A DNA stretch of 50,956 nt. It comes from Flavobacterium fluviatile. Its GTDB lineage: Bacteria; Bacteroidota; Bacteroidia; Flavobacteriales; Flavobacteriaceae. Shown one piece after another: positions 34,918 to 42,729 of this stretch. The DNA lies in assembly GCF_010645065.1 (NCBI RefSeq), contig NZ_JAADZW010000023.1, forward strand, positions 1 to 50,956, written 5' to 3'. The notes under the pieces were generated by a model. It searched no databases and was not told the DNA's origin. It worked only from the letters and a program-made list of their open reading frames with translations. Position 1 is the stretch's first letter. Each line of letters begins with the position of its first letter. A program made the position numbers and the translations under genes.

Positions 34918-35850
34918 ATGATAAAATTTCCAAAAATTGACTTTCCACAATTAAAATCCAAATTACAGGTTAAATCTCCCTGGGATAGGATTATTATTAT
35001 GATATTAAGTCTTTTGATTACCATTCCGGTTTTTATCATACTGCATCAAAACCTGATTGACTTAAAATGGTCTTTCAATTTAGACAGGGTAATTATTTTT
35101 ATACTCGTTTTTATTGTTCTCTTCTTTCTTCTGATGTTGTTGCGCACCATTATCATCATTTGTATTATCCTTTACTTATTGGTTTTATTTTACGGAACAG
35201 TTATAGGAAATTATGGTTTTACTGAGATATCCGAAGATTATAATTCCATGATTTACACCATGTCTGACAATCCTTTTCCTCAGGATATTATTGTAGCAAA
35301 ATTGCTGCCTTTTCCTAATAAATCCAAAATCATCAATGCGATAGAATATCAGGACCCAAAAGTCCGAAACTTTGCTGTGATGTCAACCACAAAGCATTTT
35401 AAGAAGATTAGAGGATATTCTGATTACAGGACAATTATTCAGTGTTTTGCTGTGTTTAAGGAAATCAACGAAAAGTGGAATTACGTTAACGACCCAAAAG
35501 AAGGCGATTATATAGCTACAGCCAGTGAATCCTTACAATATTTTTCGGGTGATTGCGACGATCATTCAATTTTAATGGCTGCAGCAGTTCGTTCTATTGG
35601 AGGAACACCGAGATTAATTCACACCAAAGGGCACATTTACCCGGAAATACTAATTGGATCTTTAATCGATCTGGAAAAAGTCAATTATCTGATTAAAAAT
35701 GTGCTTTTTGTGAAAGAAAGTAAGGGGAAAATAATTCACTATCATATCGATGAACGCGGTCAGGTCTGGATGAATCTGGATTACACCGCCAAATATCCAG
35801 GTGGTCCTTTTATGTACGAAGAAATTTTAGGCGCTTTAACGCTTAATTAG
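34918..35850 (+). CDS. Membrane-anchored transglutaminase-like protein
   Basis: A 310-residue protein with membrane helices near 24-42 and 57-95, then a transglutaminase-like (papain-fold) domain. The catalytic Cys is C213 in SGDCDDHSILMAAAVRSIG, followed by His239 in TKGHIYPEIL and an Asp in WMNLDYT. The domain faces one side of the membrane; proteolytic or crosslinking activity is not shown. Gene spacing of 21 bases suggests cotranscription with the upstream binding-fold gene. Confidence 0.82.
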   Translation: MIKFPKIDFPQLKSKLQVKSPWDRIIIMILSLLITIPVFIILHQNLIDLKWSFNLDRVIIFILVFIVLFFLLMLLRTIIIICIILYLLVLFYGTVIGNYGFTEISEDYNSMIYTMSDNPFPQDIIVAKLLPFPNKSKIINAIEYQDPKVRNFAVMSTTKHFKKIRGYSDYRTIIQCFAVFKEINEKWNYVNDPKEGDYIATASESLQYFSGDCDDHSILMAAAVRSIGGTPRLIHTKGHIYPEILIGSLIDLEKVNYLIKNVLFVKESKGKIIHYHIDERGQVWMNLDYTAKYPGGPFMYEEILGALTLN

Positions 35851-35912
35851 GAGATTGAACTTCTTTCTATTTTTCATTAACCAAGAGTGAATAACATTTT
35901 GACTTTGAAGAC

Positions 35913-36266
35913 TTATTTTTCATTCTGTATAATTAAATAATCAACTTCGTCTTTTAATTTTGGAAGATGGTTTATAAGTATTGACCAAATATTCTCATCG
36001 GAAATATTATCGTAAGCATGAATAACTTGATTTCTTAATCCAATAATTGCTTTTGCATTACTTATTCTCTCTTCAAAAGAATTGTCACGAGTGATTATTC
36101 TGTTTACGGCTTCACCAATTATTTCAAGATTCCTTTCAACGGCTCTCTTGAGCATCAAATTATTTTTGTACCTGAAAAAAACTTTTTCTTCTTCTTTGAA
36201 AAAGCTATCAATTTCATCGATACAAAGTTTAATATCATAAAGCCATTTAAGAATTCTTTCATCCAT
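35913..36266 (-). CDS. hepT: HepT-type HEPN toxin (DUF86)
   Basis: A 117-residue HEPN-domain ribonuclease toxin. The RX4HXY motif is R78-N-Q-V-I-H83-A-Y85, followed by D86. The surrounding helices (LMLKRAVERNLEIIGEAVNRI) are typical of DUF86. In characterised pairs, the Tyr of the motif is AMPylated by the MntA partner to block the RNase. It overlaps mntA by eight bases, with mntA upstream. An intact module is thus present. Confidence 0.9.
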   Translation of the reverse strand: MDERILKWLYDIKLCIDEIDSFFKEEEKVFFRYKNNLMLKRAVERNLEIIGEAVNRIITRDNSFEERISNAKAIIGLRNQVIHAYDNISDENIWSILINHLPKLKDEVDYLIIQNEK

Positions 36267-36576
36267 AAATTAGCTCTTTAGATTTGTTTATTGAATTAAT
36301 TAAAATTGGATTTCTTAAAGTTTGTTCTTCAACTAAATCAACTTCACGTCCAAATAACTTTTCTAAATTATATTTGAAATCCATGTAATTGTCAAAATAC
36401 TTAGACAATTCAATAGATTTGAATCTTACGAGTAAATCAATATCGCTTTCTTTATTAAAGTTGGAATTCACAGTTGAGCCAAATAAATACATTTTTTCCA
36501 CATTGTAGATTGCACAAAGTCTTTTTAAATCTTCTATATTTCTGTCATCTATTCCCATTAATACAAATTTATGCAA
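36259..36576 (-). CDS. mntA: MntA-type nucleotidyltransferase antitoxin
   Basis: A 105-residue minimal nucleotidyltransferase. The GSX10DXD signature is G33-S34 ... D45-I-D47 in LFGSTVNSNFNKESDIDLLVRF. In characterised pairs such proteins AMPylate the HepT toxin. An internal ATG at 36558 gives MGIDDRN, and TAAATTTG (36564-36571) lies just before it. If that is a promoter, the shorter form would be nearly leaderless. The longer start is kept as the default. Confidence 0.88.
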   Translation of the reverse strand: MHKFVLMGIDDRNIEDLKRLCAIYNVEKMYLFGSTVNSNFNKESDIDLLVRFKSIELSKYFDNYMDFKYNLEKLFGREVDLVEEQTLRNPILINSINKSKELIYG

Positions 36577-36767
36577 AAAATATCTTTTTATATAGGTTTC
36601 AAAATAATTAACGGAAGTCTTTTACTACATTGAGTGTGTGACCGAATCTCCATGAGTCAATTTATTACAAGCTTATTTTTAACTTTATACTTTTGTAATG
36701 TAATTGCGTTTGTCTAAAATATCTCAAAATCTAAATACTGACAGACTTTGCTTCTTTATTACAGAAA

Positions 36768-37364
36768 CTACTTCTGACGTTTCTTCAAAACTTCAATCAC
36801 ATCGTTTAGCTGATATCCTTTTGCCTGCAATAAAATCAGGTAATGAAAAAGCAAATCGGCACTTTCGCTCAGAAATAAGTCATCATTATTGTCTTTCGCT
36901 TCAATGACTACTTCTACCGCTTCTTCACCTACTTTTTGAGCAATTTTGTTAATTCCTTTTTCGAATAACGATGCTACATAACTTTTCTCAGAATCAGCAT
37001 TCTCCCTGCGGGTTTTGATTGTATTTTCTAACTGGGAAATAAAACCATAATTATCACTATTAGGTTCCTGCCAGCAGGTATCTGCACCGGTATGACATGT
37101 TGGTCCAACAGGTTTTGCCTGAATTAAAAGCGTGTCACCATCGCAGTCATTTTTAATGCTTACCAGATTCAAAAAGTTACCACTCTCTTCCCCCTTTGTC
37201 CAAAGTCTTTGTTTGGATCTGCTGAAAAATGTCACTTTTTGAGTCTCTATTGTCTTTTGAAGCGATTCTTCATTCATATATCCCAGCATCAGGACGTTTT
37301 TAGTTTCCGAATCCTGAATAATGGCCGGAATTAATCCGTGTGCGCTTTTGATATCTATTTCCAT
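36768..37364 (-). CDS. hisIE: Bifunctional phosphoribosyl-AMP cyclohydrolase / phosphoribosyl-ATP pyrophosphatase
   Basis: It performs steps 2 and 3 of histidine synthesis. The N-terminal HisI domain has VLMLGYMNEESL, SRSKQRLWTKGEESGNFL, and the zinc segment DCDGDTLLIQAKPVGPTCHTGADTCW. The C-terminal HisE domain (about 105-198) has KSYVASLFEKGINKIAQKVGEEAVEVVIEAKD. Length 198 is usual for the fusion. It is the last gene of the operon. Confidence 0.96.
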   Translation of the reverse strand: MEIDIKSAHGLIPAIIQDSETKNVLMLGYMNEESLQKTIETQKVTFFSRSKQRLWTKGEESGNFLNLVSIKNDCDGDTLLIQAKPVGPTCHTGADTCWQEPNSDNYGFISQLENTIKTRRENADSEKSYVASLFEKGINKIAQKVGEEAVEVVIEAKDNNDDLFLSESADLLFHYLILLQAKGYQLNDVIEVLKKRQK

Positions 37365-37465
37365 AATTAGTTTAAAGTTGTAAAGCCTAAAGTCTTAAAG
37401 TTAAAACTACATTGGACTTCTATATTGTTATTTTTATTATTTAAATCTTTCCTCCTGACTCTATT

Positions 37466-38221
37466 CTAAAGTCTAACTTCAATATCGTTTTTCCTAAGTT
37501 CCTGTTTCAAAGCTTTAATCTCGATTTCCTTAAAGTGAAAAACACTCGCTGCCAAAGCCGCATCTGCTTTTCCTTCTTTAAATGAATCCACGAAATGCTG
37601 AATATTTCCTGCGCCTCCAGAAGCAATAATCGGAATATTGATTAATGTTGACAATTTTGCCAAAGCTTCATTTGCAAAACCATTTTTAGTTCCGTCATTA
37701 TCCATTGAAGTGAATAAAATTTCTCCCGCTCCGCGTTCAGCTACTTCAACTGCCCAATCAAACAAATTCAATTCGGTTGGTACTTTTCCGCCCACCAAAT
37801 GTACGATCCATTGTCCGTCAATTTGTTTGGCATCAATAGCTACCACAACGCACTGGCTTCCAAATTTCTGAGCCAGATCATTAATCAATTGTGGATTTTT
37901 TACTGCCGATGAATTGATCGAAACTTTATCAGCTCCGTTATTCAACAGGATTTCAACGTCTTCAACAGATGAAATTCCGCCGCCAACGGTAAATGGAATG
38001 TTGATTTTCTCCGCAACACTTCGCACCATATTTACAAGTGTTTTTCTACGTTCTTCAGTAGCCGAAATATCCAGGAAAACCAGTTCATCCGCACCTTCTG
38101 CTGAGTAAATTTCAGCTAGTTCAACCGGATCACCCGCATCACGCAGGTCAACAAAGTTAACTCCTTTTACGGTTCTTCCGTTTTTTATATCTAAGCAGGG
38201 TATAATTCTTTTTGCAAGCAT
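37466..38221 (-). CDS. hisF: Imidazole glycerol phosphate synthase cyclase subunit
   Basis: It is the cyclase half of IGP synthase and accepts ammonia from HisH. The (beta/alpha)8 start LAKRIIPCLDIKNGRTVKGVNF carries the first catalytic Asp, and IDAKQIDGQWIVHLVGG and DNDGTKNGF carry the second. The start is ATG at 38221. An in-frame upstream ATG at 38269 would add 16 residues encoded in a dispersed repeat and with no family counterpart. About 251 residues, normal for HisF. Confidence 0.96.
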   Translation of the reverse strand: MLAKRIIPCLDIKNGRTVKGVNFVDLRDAGDPVELAEIYSAEGADELVFLDISATEERRKTLVNMVRSVAEKINIPFTVGGGISSVEDVEILLNNGADKVSINSSAVKNPQLINDLAQKFGSQCVVVAIDAKQIDGQWIVHLVGGKVPTELNLFDWAVEVAERGAGEILFTSMDNDGTKNGFANEALAKLSTLINIPIIASGGAGNIQHFVDSFKEGKADAALAASVFHFKEIEIKALKQELRKNDIEVRL

Positions 38222-38231
38222 TCTTTTAGTT

Positions 38232-38322
38232 ATTTCACAGAGATTCGCAAAACCTTCACAGAGATTCACAAAGATTATTTAGTGAATCTCTGTCTTTTTC
38301 TTTGTGCAACTTTGCGAAATAA
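38232..38322. repeat. CGCAAAG/GAATCTCTGTG inverted repeat between hisF and hisA
   Basis: The copies CACAGAGATTCGCAAAACC, CACAGAGATTCACAAAGATT and GTGAATCTCTGTCTTTTTC form an interrupted inverted repeat, ending in TTTGCGAAAT. The element fills nearly all of the hisF-hisA spacer. A relative with GCGCAAAG words lies in the hisG-hisD spacer. Confidence 0.7.
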
Positions 38323-38323
38323 T

Positions 38324-39088
38324 CTATTTATTTAAAATATAATTCTCTAATTGCTTTAATGTAATCCTTCCCTCGTAAATCGCCTTACCGATAATTGTTC
38401 CTTCACACCCTAATTCAGCTAATTTTGGCAATTCATCAAAAGTTGAAATTCCTCCTGAAGCGATTAGTTTTACTCCTTTAGCTTCAGCTAACTTCTCGAC
38501 TCCGCTCGAAGTGACAGTACATAGATTAATGATTTTTTTATACAAATCAAAACTTGGTCCTTCGAGCATTCCGTCTTTGACAATATCGGTACAAATCACA
38601 TACTGAATTCCTTTGGTTTGATACTGCTGAATAAACGGAATCAATTCTTCATCTGAATCTTCCAGCCAGCCTGAAACCGCAATTTTTTCGTCTTTTGCAT
38701 CAGCTCCTAAAATGATTTTATCCGAACCATATTCTAAAATCCATTTTTCGAAAATTGCTCTGTTTTTTACAGCAATACTTCCGCCGGTAATTTGGTTGGC
38801 TCCGCTTTCAAATGCAATTCTCAAATCATCATCCGATTTTAATCCTCCGCCAAAATCAATTTTTAAACCGGTTTGTGTTGCAATTTGTTCCAAAATTTTA
38901 TAATTGACAATTTTGCTCGATTTCGCACCGTCAAGATCCACTAAATGCAGGTATTCGATTCCGTGTGCTTCAAATGATTTCGCTACTTCAAGCGGATTTT
39001 CATTGTAAATTATCTTGGTATCATAATCACCTTTGGACAAACGAACGCATTTTCCGTCAATGATATCTATGGCTGGTATTATTCTCAT
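38324..39088 (-). CDS. hisA: Phosphoribosylformimino-AICAR isomerase with an in-frame repeat insertion
   Basis: It isomerises ProFAR to PRFAR, histidine step 4. The start MRIIPAIDIIDGKCVRLSKGDY carries the first catalytic Asp, and VICTDIVKDGMLEGPSFDLYKK and KLIASGGIS are late barrel segments. At 254 residues it is about 10-13 longer than usual. The excess (CTVTSSGVEK) lies between helix LYKKII and the strand KLIASGG, and is encoded by a palindromic dispersed repeat at 38492-38520. The extra loop leaves the reading frame intact. Confidence 0.94.
   Translation of the reverse strand: MRIIPAIDIIDGKCVRLSKGDYDTKIIYNENPLEVAKSFEAHGIEYLHLVDLDGAKSSKIVNYKILEQIATQTGLKIDFGGGLKSDDDLRIAFESGANQITGGSIAVKNRAIFEKWILEYGSDKIILGADAKDEKIAVSGWLEDSDEELIPFIQQYQTKGIQYVICTDIVKDGMLEGPSFDLYKKIINLCTVTSSGVEKLAEAKGVKLIASGGISTFDELPKLAELGCEGTIIGKAIYEGRITLKQLENYILNK
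38492..38520 (-). repeat. Dispersed repeat half-element inside hisA
   Basis: On the minus strand it reads GTACTGTCACTTCGAGCGGA then GTCGAGAAG. This matches the GAGCGGAGTCGAAG element present in spacers at 9739-9803 and elsewhere. It is in frame and open, encoding CTVTSSGVEK. Confidence 0.8.
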
Positions 39089-39172
39089 CTTCTATTTTAG
39101 ATTTATGATTTTAGAATTTAGATTTTCTAAAATTGATATTTTGATTGAATTTGATTTTGAAATTGAAAATAT

Positions 39173-39754
39173 TTACATTTTCAGGAAATTCCCTAAAATC
39201 TTCTCTCCCACATCCCCGCTTTTTTCCGGGTGAAATTGTGTTCCGTAAAAATTATCCTTTTGCAAAGCCGATGCATATTCTACTTCATAATTTGTTACAG
39301 CAATGGCTTCAGCGCATTTTGGAGCATAAAAACTGTGTACCAGATACATGAATTCTTTTTCAGAAACCCCTTTAAACAAATCGGTTTTTAAATCATAAAT
39401 CTGATTCCAGCCCATTTGCGGTACTTTTACCTTATTTGAAAATTTGATTACATCCACATCAAAAATCCCTAAGCCTTCAGTGTTTCCTTCTTCAGTTTTA
39501 TTGCACATCAACTGCATTCCGAGACAGATTCCAAAAACAGGCTGTTTCAAATTCGGAATCAAAGTATCCAAACCGCTTGCTTTCAGTTTTTTCATGGCAT
39601 AACTTGCTTCTCCCACACCCGGAAAAATCACTTTATCTGCCGCCTGAATTTCTTCCGGATTATTACTCAGAACAGCTTTAAAACCCAGTCTTTCAATAGC
39701 AAACATAATGCTCTGAATATTTCCTGCCCCGTAATTTATAATTACTATTTTCAT
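39173..39754 (-). CDS. hisH: Imidazole glycerol phosphate synthase glutaminase subunit
   Basis: The glutamine amidotransferase half of IGP synthase, 193 residues. The triad is Cys in VFGICLGMQLMC (near 81), and His and Glu in FHPEKS near 175. GVGEASYAMKKLKASGLD precedes the nucleophile strand. Follows an NTF2-like gene and precedes hisA in the operon. Confidence 0.95.
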   Translation of the reverse strand: MKIVIINYGAGNIQSIMFAIERLGFKAVLSNNPEEIQAADKVIFPGVGEASYAMKKLKASGLDTLIPNLKQPVFGICLGMQLMCNKTEEGNTEGLGIFDVDVIKFSNKVKVPQMGWNQIYDLKTDLFKGVSEKEFMYLVHSFYAPKCAEAIAVTNYEVEYASALQKDNFYGTQFHPEKSGDVGEKILGNFLKM

Positions 39755-39771
39755 TTAATTTCGTTTGAAAG

Positions 39772-39813
39772 TTTCAGGTTTCAGGTTTCAGGTTTCAGGT
39801 TTCAGGTTTCAGG
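39772..39813 (+). repeat. Six tandem copies of TTTCAGG in the spacer upstream of hisH
   Basis: TTTCAGG is repeated six times without mismatch, followed by TT. The opposite strand reads CCTGAAA, the word found singly at about 260, 19890, 23750, 29340 and 40260. It is non-coding. Such short-period repeats can change copy number by slippage, which would alter the spacing before the hisH start. Confidence 0.9.
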
Positions 39814-39859
39814 TTAACAACGAACTTGAAACTTTAAACTTGAAACAATTTTTATTTTT

Positions 39860-40210
39860 TTACAAATCAGTATAATGAGCGATCATTTTATTTACCAATC
39901 CGTTTTCATCAAAAAACATAACTTCGACTGCCATTTTATTCATAACCGACTTATAGTAAAGCGCCACCGAATCAATACCTGATGTAACTTCTATCAGTTC
40001 AAAATGCAAATCCGGAATTTTGGTTAAAGCTTTCTGCCAATATGCCCTTACCTGTTCTTTCCCCTGCAGCGAGCCGCTTTCGATTCCGGCAGCCAATTTT
40101 AACATTGGCGTTGTAATTTCAATTTCTTCCGAATAATGCTTCATGATATCGTCTAAATCATGAGAATTCCAGGAATCAATCCATTCTTTGGCAAACTTTT
40201 TCGCGTCCAT
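39860..40210 (-). CDS. NTF2-like (SnoaL-type) protein within the his operon
   Basis: A 116-residue NTF2-fold protein, a cone-shaped domain used by enzymes and binders. KFAKEWIDSWNSHDLDDIMKHYSEEIEITTPMLKLA and GKEQVRAYWQKALTKIPDLHFELIEVTSG are typical. It is inserted between hisB and hisH and read in the same direction. It is not a known histidine enzyme. The start MDAKKFAKEW is clear. Function not known; a role tied to histidine metabolism or a passenger role are both possible. Confidence 0.88.
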   Translation of the reverse strand: MDAKKFAKEWIDSWNSHDLDDIMKHYSEEIEITTPMLKLAAGIESGSLQGKEQVRAYWQKALTKIPDLHFELIEVTSGIDSVALYYKSVMNKMAVEVMFFDENGLVNKMIAHYTDL

Positions 40211-40299
40211 TTCTTTTTGTTTGAATTTGTTTCAGATTTCACGTTTCAAGTTACACAACAGAACGTGAAACCTGAAACTTTAAACAATTTTTAAACCTT

Positions 40300-41436
40300 C
40301 TACAACATTCCTTTAGTACTTGGCAAAATCATTTTCTCAGTATCTCTTTTTACGGCCACTTTTATTGCTTTCGCGAAAGCTTTAAAAATCGCTTCAATTT
40401 TATGATGCTCATTATCGCCTTCCGCTTTGATGTTGATGTTTGCTTTTGCACCGTCAGAGAACGATTTAAAGAAGTGGAAAAACATCTCTGTTGGCATTTT
40501 GCCTACCATTTCACGTTTGAATTCGGTTTCCCAAATCAGCCAGTTTCTTCCGCCAAAATCAATAGCAACCTGAGCTAAACAATCGTCCATTGGCAAACAG
40601 AAACCGTAACGCTCGATACCTAATTTATTTCCTAACGCTTTTGCAAAAACTTCTCCAAGCGCAATCGCTGTATCTTCAATCGTATGATGTTCATCAACTT
40701 CCAAATCGCCTTTTACCAAAATTTCCAAATCCATTTGACCGTGACGTGAAATCTGATCTAACATATGATCAAAAAAAGCAATTCCGGTATCGATTTTACT
40801 TTTTCCTGTTCCGTCTAAATTTAAATTGATAAAAATATCCGTTTCATGCGTTTTACGGGTAATCGAAGCTGAACGGGCTTCTAATTTCAAAAACTTATAA
40901 ATCGTTTTCCAGTCCGTTGTCTGCAGGATAATCGTTTCATCTAATTCTTCACGCTTTGATGAAATTTCGGTACTACCTGCTCCATCAGTCAAATTCATGA
41001 AAATCGCTTTTGCTCCTAAGTTTTTCGCCAGTTCAACATCTGTCAAACGATCTCCCAGTACAAACGAATTTGCCAGATCGTAATTCGGATTGTCAATATA
41101 TTTTGTCAGCATTCCGGTTCTTGGCTTGCGCGTTGGTGCATTATCTTCCGGAAATGATCTGTCTATAAAAATGTCATCAAACAAAACGCCTTCGTTTTCA
41201 AAAGCTCTCAGGATAAAATTCTGTGTTGGCCAAAACGTATCTTCCGGAAAACTATCCGTTCCCAGTCCGTCCTGATTGGTAACCATTGCCAGTTCGTAAT
41301 CCAGTTCATTGGCGATTTTAGCCAGATACTGAAATACTTTTGGGTAAAATTCCAGTTTGTCCAGACTATCCAGTTGTAAATTTTCAGGTTCTAAAACAAT
41401 CGTTCCGTCACGATCGATAAAAAGTACTTTTTTCAT
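40300..41436 (-). CDS. hisB: Bifunctional histidinol-phosphatase / imidazoleglycerol-phosphate dehydratase
   Basis: A 378-residue fusion. The N-terminal HAD phosphatase (about 1-165) has LFIDRDGTIVLEP and FVLGDRLTDVELAKNLGA. The C-terminal dehydratase (about 190-378) has the metal motifs FFDHMLDQISRHGQMDLEI, DEHHTIEDTAIALGEV and EGDNEHHKIEAIFKAFAKAI. The two-domain form is known from Gammaproteobacteria and Bacteroidota. The operon order is hisC-hisB. Confidence 0.97.
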   Translation of the reverse strand: MKKVLFIDRDGTIVLEPENLQLDSLDKLEFYPKVFQYLAKIANELDYELAMVTNQDGLGTDSFPEDTFWPTQNFILRAFENEGVLFDDIFIDRSFPEDNAPTRKPRTGMLTKYIDNPNYDLANSFVLGDRLTDVELAKNLGAKAIFMNLTDGAGSTEISSKREELDETIILQTTDWKTIYKFLKLEARSASITRKTHETDIFINLNLDGTGKSKIDTGIAFFDHMLDQISRHGQMDLEILVKGDLEVDEHHTIEDTAIALGEVFAKALGNKLGIERYGFCLPMDDCLAQVAIDFGGRNWLIWETEFKREMVGKMPTEMFFHFFKSFSDGAKANINIKAEGDNEHHKIEAIFKAFAKAIKVAVKRDTEKMILPSTKGML

Positions 41437-41451
41437 ATTTTTAATTCTATT

Positions 41452-41545
41452 TTGGGCGTGTCCCTCCGGGTCGGGCTTTCGGCTATATCTTTTGTTCCGT
41501 TTCTCTTCACAAAAGGATACCGCCTCTATCCCTCACGCAAAACGG
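41452..41545 (-). repeat. Dispersed variable-stem hairpin element, copy 4, in the hisC-hisB spacer
   Basis: On the minus strand it contains GCGTGAGGGATAGAGGCGG, TATCC and arms CTTTTGT and ACAAAAG with a large GAAGAGAAACGGA-type loop. AAAGATATAGCCGAAAGCCC and GACCCGGAGGGACACGCCC follow. It shares GATAG(A)nGCGG-ATCCTTTT and AAAAGATA with copies 1-3 and 5. Its flanks are the most different of the five. Confidence 0.65.
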
Positions 41546-41578
41546 TTTCCGGAAATTTATAATTTCTAAAAAAATCTA

Positions 41579-42625
41579 TTACAAAGACTTCAATTCCTTA
41601 ATTAATACAGCATTTTCCTCAGGAATACCAATCGTAAAACGAAGACAGTTTTCGCATAAAGGCTGCGTTGTTCTGTTTCTGATAACAATTCCCTTTTCAA
41701 TCAACTGATCATATCTTTTATTGGCATCGTCCACTTTTACCAGCACAAAATTAGCTTCGGTAGGATATACTTCTTCAACAAAGGCAACATCTGACAAAAC
41801 TTTAAGCAGTTCTTCTCGTTGTTCGATGATAGAAGCAATTTCCTGTTTTATTTTATCGCCATCCTTCAAACGCTCAATCGCTCTTTGCTGCGTCAGTTCG
41901 TTTACATTATAGGGAGGTTTGATTTTGTTTAAAATTGAAATCACAGCTTCAGAAGCATAACAAACTCCCAAACGAATTCCGGCCAGACCATACGCTTTTG
42001 AAAGTGTCTGAGTGATTACCAGATTTGGATACTCATCCATTTCAACCAGCCAGCTTTCCTTCTCCGAAAAGTCAATATAGGCTTCATCAATTACTACTAA
42101 ACCATCAAAGTTTTGAAGCAATTTCACTACACTTTCATCCGAAAATGAATTTCCGGTTGGATTGTTTGGCGAGCATAAAAAGATAATTTTGGTATTATTA
42201 TCAACCGCTTCTAAGATTTTCTCAACCTGTGGCTGAAAATCTGTCGAAAGCAAAACTTCCCTGTTTTCTACGGCATTAATATTCGCCAGAACACTGTACA
42301 TTCCGTAAGTGGGCGGTAATGAAATAATATTATCTTTTTTCGGTTCACAAAAAGCCCTGAAAAGCAAATCCAGAACCTCATCACTTCCGTTTCCTAATAA
42401 AATCCGGTTTTGTTTTACGTTATTATTTTTGGCTAAAATTGCCTTAACCGAATTCTGCTGGGGATCCGGATAACGGTTCACTCCGTTTTGAAACGGATTT
42501 TCATTCGCATCCAGAAAAATCATTTCGGCAGTATCAAAATCTTCAAATTCATCACGTGCAGACGAATATGGTTTTAAAGATTTTACGTTTTCACGTGTTA
42601 TTGTATTTATATCGAAGGTTCTCAT
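41579..42625 (-). CDS. hisC: Histidinol-phosphate aminotransferase
   Basis: A PLP aminotransferase of 348 residues. LLGNGSDEVLDLLFRAFCEP, FLCSPNNPTGNSF, VVIDEAYIDF and the PLP Lys in TQTLSKAYGLAGIRLG are in the right order. NRTTQPLCENCLRFTIGIPEEN is the C-terminal signature. Cytoplasmic. Confidence 0.96.
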   Translation of the reverse strand: MRTFDINTITRENVKSLKPYSSARDEFEDFDTAEMIFLDANENPFQNGVNRYPDPQQNSVKAILAKNNNVKQNRILLGNGSDEVLDLLFRAFCEPKKDNIISLPPTYGMYSVLANINAVENREVLLSTDFQPQVEKILEAVDNNTKIIFLCSPNNPTGNSFSDESVVKLLQNFDGLVVIDEAYIDFSEKESWLVEMDEYPNLVITQTLSKAYGLAGIRLGVCYASEAVISILNKIKPPYNVNELTQQRAIERLKDGDKIKQEIASIIEQREELLKVLSDVAFVEEVYPTEANFVLVKVDDANKRYDQLIEKGIVIRNRTTQPLCENCLRFTIGIPEENAVLIKELKSL

Positions 42626-42640
42626 TGTTTTAATTTTTAT

Positions 42641-42729
42641 CCTGCAAGGTTTAGAAAACCTTATAGGTATATTTTCTATAGATTCAGAAATAATGATTCA
42701 AACCTACGAGGTTTTCGAAACCTCGCAGG
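42641..42729. repeat. Two CCTGCAAGGTTT-type palindromes between hisC and hisD
   Basis: CCTGCAAGGTTTAGAAAACC with TTATAGG (42641-42667) and CCTACGAGGTTTTCGAAACC with TCGCAGG (42703-42729) are each 27-base palindromes. The second overlaps the end of hisD. Together with A/T-rich DNA between them they fill the hisC-hisD spacer. Confidence 0.8.

Noticed and set aside
38222..38269. Extended hisF start giving 16 extra N-terminal residues
   Set aside because: The extension is encoded in a dispersed GAATCTCTGTG repeat and has no counterpart in HisF; ATG at 38221 fits the family start LAKRIIPCLD.
39772..39813. TTTCAGG array as a CRISPR
   Set aside because: The units are contiguous 7-mers without spacers; no cas genes are near.
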